Source of the DNA: Arachnopeziza araneosa | Taxonomy: Eukaryota > Ascomycota > Leotiomycetes > Helotiales > Arachnopezizaceae | Length of the DNA: 10,782 bases | Reading direction: 5' to 3' | Assembly (NCBI GenBank): GCA_003988855.1 | Contig: QYAI01000294.1 | Location: 2,548-13,329 of the forward strand | In this document: positions 7,652 to 10,782 of the stretch, in pieces | Layout of the letters: each line of letters begins with the position of its first letter | Position numbering within the stretch: the stretch's first letter is position 1 | Notes under the pieces: model-generated | Seen by the model: the letters and a program-made list of their open reading frames with translations, nothing else | Database searches by the model: none | Told to the model about the DNA's origin: nothing | Position numbers and translations under genes: made by a program

Positions 7652-7912
7652 CTCACGTCATATGACAATAACGTCACAAGCTTACAGTTCGATGACCAGA
7701 GAGTAGTCAGTGGAGGCAGCGATGGCAGAGTCAAGATCCAGGATCTTAAGACTGGTCAGCTAGTCAGAGAATTGACTGCGCCTGCGGATGTGGTGTAGAG
7801 GGTCATGTATGAGGAGGAGAAGTGTGTAGTAATGGCCAGCCGATCAAATGGGACAATAATAGAGGTAGTTGTTAGAAAGGCACTGCGTTGGGCACAGATT
7901 TCGGACCCATAG
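7652..7912 (+). pseudogene. WD40-repeat pseudogene fragment, Cdc4-type F-box/WD40 C-terminus
   Basis: One plus-strand frame reads YDNNVTSLQFDDQRVVSGGS, then DGRVKI-QDLKTGQLVREL, and after an in-frame TAG (7796-7798) continues RVMYEEEKCVVMASRSNGT before ending at TAG 7910-7912. The pattern VVSGGSDG...KI(W)DL is a complete WD40 blade, and the following E-E-E-K-C-V-V-M-A-S-R-S strand resembles the end of Cdc4-type F-box/WD40 substrate receptors of SCF ubiquitin ligases. The blade's hallmark Trp is replaced by Gln (CAG, 7739-7741). The TAG stands where TGG is expected, a single G-to-A change. No F-box, no earlier blades and no start codon are present. It is a dead partial copy; the intact parent gene should be elsewhere in the genome. 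The Cdc4 assignment is from memory of the family and is less sure than WD40 itself. Confidence 0.65.
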
Positions 7913-9327
7913 CCAGTAGGGTGTTCGCAGGCAGAATATCATAGGCAAATGGAATAGTCGTTGTCAAACCAGAAAATGCCCCGTTCATCAATAGCCTATG
8001 GCCGTGCCTAGACTTATATCCTATGGCCCGACTGATTGATTGATTGATTGATTATAACGTATGTCATACTCGGTTCCAGCGGCCTCATCACCATGTTACT
8101 ATGGCCAGCGAACCCCCTCTACTGCGCCTGGTCTGGCTCCTATCTACATCTATATATATATTCGTATCAAGAAGTGCCTTGCTTGTGTCCTTTCCATGTG
8201 TGTGGCTTATTGGCAGCCGCTGCTGCTGTCCATCTCGTGTCCTCATACTTCAGTCTCCCCCCAGCACATCAATCTGACCCTTCCGGCCCTTCCTGGAGTC
8301 CCAGCCCCTCCGTCTCCGTGCTGAGTTCCTATGCAGCAGTGTGTTGTGTGAAGAGTTCTTTCGTAGTAGCAGAGTATAGTGCGTAGCGTAGCTGTATAAG
8401 GTTCCACCCGTTTCAAACCGTCGAATTACTGAGGATGAGAGCTCTCTCGTGATCTGCGCAGACATTGTCGCGTATTGAAGGGTCACCACTCCTTCTCCAC
8501 AAAGGGGCGACAGGGACCATCTGTCTGTTCTGTGTATTGTTGCACCGAGTGTAGTGTGCCGTTTGTCTAGGTCGTTGGTCAGCAAGAAAGGTGATACTGT
8601 TCTGTTCGGCTTTCAGCGCACGGCATTGCATTGTATCAGAAAACCAGAAGCCGATTCTGTAAGCGACTGTGGCCGCACTTTTAGCTTCACTTGAAAAGGG
8701 ATGGTGCATTTCGGAGCATGTCGGGGAGACGGGAATTTTCGGACAGGGCTTAGCAGCCCGCTAGCCATATATTTTGGAGCCACAGGCTTTATTATGTAAG
8801 ATACGCGTTTTACGGAGATTTACCGTAACTCCTGCATCGGCTTACCAGGGATCCTTGATCGCCTGATTAGAGGTACTAACATATGTGGCGATAGTCGCAT
8901 GATAAAGCGCGCCGAGCCGCTATAAGACTAACAATTACTTCTCAGTATCATAGAGAGGCTCGAAAATTCAGATGTGATCGTTCTGTGAGTTTAAAAAACG
9001 TAAAAAGCTCGGTGGTGGTCCTATAGGCCGAGGTGTTATATTATTTCATAAAAAGAAGTCCTTAATAAATAAGGGGGGCAGCGACGACGAGATCGTAAAT
9101 TTCGGAGAGAGTGAGTTAGGAGTGTCCGGGACTAGCACAAATACACAACCGATATAAAAGTAGGAGAAATTTCAATGCGCTTACAGAGTTAGAGCTACTT
9201 GAATTCAAACTACCTATGGTTTGTCTCGTCACAGGGTGCGTCTCGCTACACAGGGACAGACGTTATTGGAAAAGTTAAAGTCTTCACTGCCGGCAGTAAG
9301 TCCCAACCACGCCGAATTTCCCGAATT
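7913..9327. other. Gene-poor region, no supported gene
   Basis: Open frames here (the longest about 110 codons, at 8048-8386 and 8250-8585) overlap on opposite strands, are rich in Ser, Cys, Leu and Tyr, and resemble no family I know. I see no tRNA, rRNA or intact transposase. Local features are a TGAT microsatellite (8033-8052), a TATATATAT run (about 8152-8160), a small GGGCT/AGCCC hairpin (about 8746-8759) and short A/T runs around 8990-9075. The base composition is neither clearly genic nor strongly RIP-like. Old, diverged repeat debris is the best description. Confidence 0.5.
8033..8052 (+). repeat. TGAT microsatellite, five units
   Basis: Five perfect tandem copies of TGAT lie just downstream of the WD40 relic. 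They have no evident role and mark neutral DNA prone to slippage. Confidence 0.9.
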
Positions 9328-9416
9328 GGTATGGCAGAATGCAGGTACCCGATACGGCTCCCATACCTCATTCTAATTATAGCCTTAGGAATCGGCAGGG
9401 AGCCGCATCGGGACCT
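9328..9416. repeat. Nested inverted repeats (foldback)
   Basis: Two overlapping stems are visible. The inner pair is GGTATGG (9328-9334) with CCATACC (9361-9367), perfect over 7 bp. The larger pair is 9343-9362 (starting AGGTACCCGAT) with 9398-9416 (ending ATCGGGACCT), 19-20 nt arms that pair except for one mismatch and one bulged base, around a 35-nt loop. The stems overlap (9361-9362 is shared), so they are alternative rather than simultaneous structures. This could be the whole of a very small foldback element or the fused ends of a deleted transposon. No target-site duplication is obvious. Confidence 0.7.
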
Positions 9417-9468
9417 CTAGTTGTCTAATAGAAAAATAACGCTATTAATCCAAAAACCTTCAAATCCC

Positions 9469-9489
9469 ATGACAACGAGCGGTTGTCAT
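9469..9489. repeat. 8-bp perfect inverted repeat
   Basis: ATGACAAC (9469-9476) and GTTGTCAT (9482-9489) are perfect reverse complements around the 5-nt loop GAGCG. No run of T follows and no gene is adjacent, so a terminator role is unlikely. It may be a protein-binding palindrome or chance. Confidence 0.6.
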
Positions 9490-10195
9490 TAACTGGATCT
9501 TGAAAACTCATTTGATTAGTGTGAGATGTAACGGCACGAACACGAATGTAGCTAGTCAAGAGGCATATAAAAGTGCGTTAATAGTCTAAGTACATTTAGT
9601 TTATAAGCTAGCTACAAAGAAAAAGAAAAATATAAGAAAAGAAAAACTACACGAGTAAGGTGTGCCTTATGTACAGTAGACTTCTCTCTAGCTCTAGTTC
9701 GAATAGACTCTAAATGTGCCCTTTATTCTCTACCCTTCGGAAATAAGGTTCTTATGCCCGAGCTGTCCACGCATGACATTTCATTCACGTGATATCCTGC
9801 TTATCACACCCTAGGAAACTTCTACGTTGTCTTGAGTTGCCTGGGCACTCCGGTGTATAGGCAGTTAAGATGGAGATTTTAGGGATTCGCGGATTATGGC
9901 GGGCCCCCCAATTTTCTGCATTACACTCACTCATTCGCATTTAATCTTGAGTCAAAATATATTCAATATGCTCCTCACATAGATACATCATGCGTTCTAT
10001 GTCCATCCGTACTACGTTTGCACCCCCGGGTTTAGCGACCCTCCGCTCGTCGTGCCAATCCCAATGGAAGCCGGTCCAACTTTACTCCCTAAGGAACATA
10101 ATCAGAGCTCGATACTTCTAGCGAGCTTATAAATTGTTTGATGATCTTCGTATAGAGCATAGTGTAGTAAGGTTCCAAAGTGCATGACATTTTTC
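9490..10195. other. Gene-poor repeat-like region, no supported gene
   Basis: No open frame here looks coding. A TATAAAAG box (9566-9573) is followed about 40 nt later by a purine tract (about 9613-9648, A/G only apart from a few bases), an arrangement repeated in the LTR-like segment at 10196-10406. A CACGTG box lies at 9786-9791, and the 11-nt word TCATTCACGTG around it also occurs at 111-121. The word GCATGACATTT occurs at about 9771 and again at about 10183. These shared words suggest pieces of related dispersed repeats. Confidence 0.4.
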
Positions 10196-10406
10196 TGTTA
10201 TTTCGCTAGCGGAAGCACGTGCGTAGAACTCTCTATAAAGAAGGTTCTACAGAGCACCTACAAGAAAGAAAAGAGAAGAGAAGAATATAGTAGGAACAAA
10301 TTGTAGTGTAGTTGTAAAAAGAATGCATTTCTAATTCTATAAGAAGCGGCTATTTATGTCCGCCTAGCCTTGTTCTAGCCTCGTTACATAACTGTCGCAC
10401 GTAACA
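10196..10406 (+). mobile_element. LTR-like segment (TGTTA...TAACA)
   Basis: The segment opens with TGTTA (10196-10200) and closes with TAACA (10402-10406), the inverted terminal pentamers common in Copia-type LTRs, and is 211 bp long. Inside are a CACGTG box (10216-10221), TCTATAAAG (TATA box at 10234-10240, flanked by TAGAAC/GTTCTA inverted repeats at 10224-10229 and 10244-10249) and a purine tract (about 10260-10288). Such an order fits U3-R-U5. The pentanucleotides outside the two ends (TTTTC and GTTAT) do not match, as expected if this were the 5' LTR of a longer element continuing rightward rather than a solo LTR. No primer-binding site was identified. The right boundary could instead be a DNA-transposon end. 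Confidence 0.4.
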
Positions 10407-10415
10407 GTTATGTAA
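10384..10415. repeat. 12-bp perfect inverted repeat at the edge of the AT-rich tract
   Basis: TTACATAACTGT (10384-10395) and ACAGTTATGTAA (10404-10415) are exact reverse complements around the 8-nt spacer CGCACGTA. AT-rich DNA begins immediately to the right. The position is that of a transposon terminus, two abutting termini, or the junction of an LTR with internal sequence. Confidence 0.75.
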
Positions 10416-10782
10416 AAGTAAATAATCTTATAACAAAAGTGCTTCTTTAAAGAAAAAACTTTTATGTTTTTATAAGAAAGATACTACTAATTAAAAAGCT
10501 TTTAGTGTTTTTACTTCTGTCGTTGCTTTTTACTTTGTTTGCTGTTACTTTTTTTAAACTTTTGCTTTAACACTGCTAAAAATGTTTAGTAGCTAATTTA
10601 TAGCTAGTGTAAACTGCTATAGTATTAAAGTAAAACAAAGTTAAATAATTAGTATAGCTAATTTTACTAACTATATTGTAAGTTATATAGTGCGTAACTT
10701 AAGTGCTTGTAGCTTAGCTAGTTTACTAGTAAGCTATTGTAAAACTTTAGTTAATTTTTTAGCTAGAAGTTTAGTTAGTTTA
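10416..10782. mobile_element. AT-rich, RIP-like repeat running off the right edge
   Basis: GC content is only about 24% over 10441-10782, and TA-containing words such as GCTAGTT and TAGCTAA dominate, as in the left-hand transposase remnant. All six frames are closed by stops. On the minus strand one frame gives a leucine/lysine helix (LTKLLAKKLTKVLQ, a stop, then LTSKLAKLQALK, about 10635-10780). Another frame closer to 10500 gives a basic tail (SKQSKKQRQK). A coiled coil followed by a basic tail would suit the C-terminus of a pogo-type transposase on the minus strand, but the frame changes and nothing catalytic is visible. Internal sequence of an LTR element is the alternative. Confidence 0.5.

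Noticed and set aside
8048..8386. 112-codon plus-strand open frame rich in Ser, Tyr, Leu and Cys, plus an overlapping minus-strand frame at 8250-8585
   Set aside because: Composition follows local CT/TG-rich DNA. There is no domain, no consistent start context and no splice pattern, and the opposing frame is equally long. Chance open frames are the simplest reading.
8735..8765. Faint resemblance of ACAGGGCTT...CCGCT.GCC to the middle of fungal 5S rRNA
   Set aside because: Only a few short words match, with no flanking 5S promoter or the other conserved arms.
9199..9420. 73-codon plus-strand frame
   Set aside because: Its second half is the inverted repeat at 9343-9416 and the peptide resembles no family. 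It is an open stretch through a foldback.
1..10782. CRISPR arrays, bacterial operons, tRNA genes and riboswitches
   Set aside because: There is no regularly spaced direct repeat and no cloverleaf was recognised by eye, and the spliced gene marks the DNA as eukaryotic. A tRNAscan run would be needed to exclude a tRNA formally.

Overview
This window looks like nuclear DNA of a filamentous ascomycete (Pezizomycotina; Leotiomycetes is a guess from the style of the genes and repeats, not a demonstrated placement). The reasons are: one gene split by short introns of 47-81 nt with GTRNGT-type donors and CTRAY branch sites; a fungal CorA-like membrane protein; a Cdc4-like WD40 fragment; and AT-rich tracts at both ends, one of which reads as a transposase broken only by nonsense codons, as expected from repeat-induced point mutation (RIP). 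Nothing in the window looks prokaryotic.

Layout. 1-153: non-AT-rich sequence with a TATA-like box and a hairpin, possibly the end of an LTR. 154-631: AT-rich, minus-strand remnant of a pogo/Fot1-type transposase with five in-frame stops. 716-1261: upstream region of the first gene. 1262-3739 (+): an intron-less 825-residue protein with a von Willebrand factor A domain and a complete set of metal-site (MIDAS) residues. 3840-4598 (-): a 252-residue, proline- and charge-rich coiled-coil protein of unknown function, convergent with the first gene. 4599-5016: shared divergent upstream region. 5017-7215 (+): a seven-exon gene for a 610-residue CorA-like protein with two C-terminal membrane helices. 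7216-7640: three CACGTG boxes. 7652-7912: relic of a Cdc4-type WD40 gene. 7913-10195: gene-poor repeat debris with foldbacks. 10196-10782: an LTR-like segment ending in a 12-bp perfect inverted repeat, then sequence of about 24% GC that runs off the right edge.

The three intact genes form a small island between degraded mobile elements. I see no evidence that they form one pathway. The minus-strand gene and the CorA-like gene may share a divergent promoter, and the first two genes converge with only 100 bp between their stops. The best candidates for novelty are the VWA protein with a four-cysteine module, and the non-canonical or optional introns in the CorA-like gene. I did not find a clear new multi-gene system.
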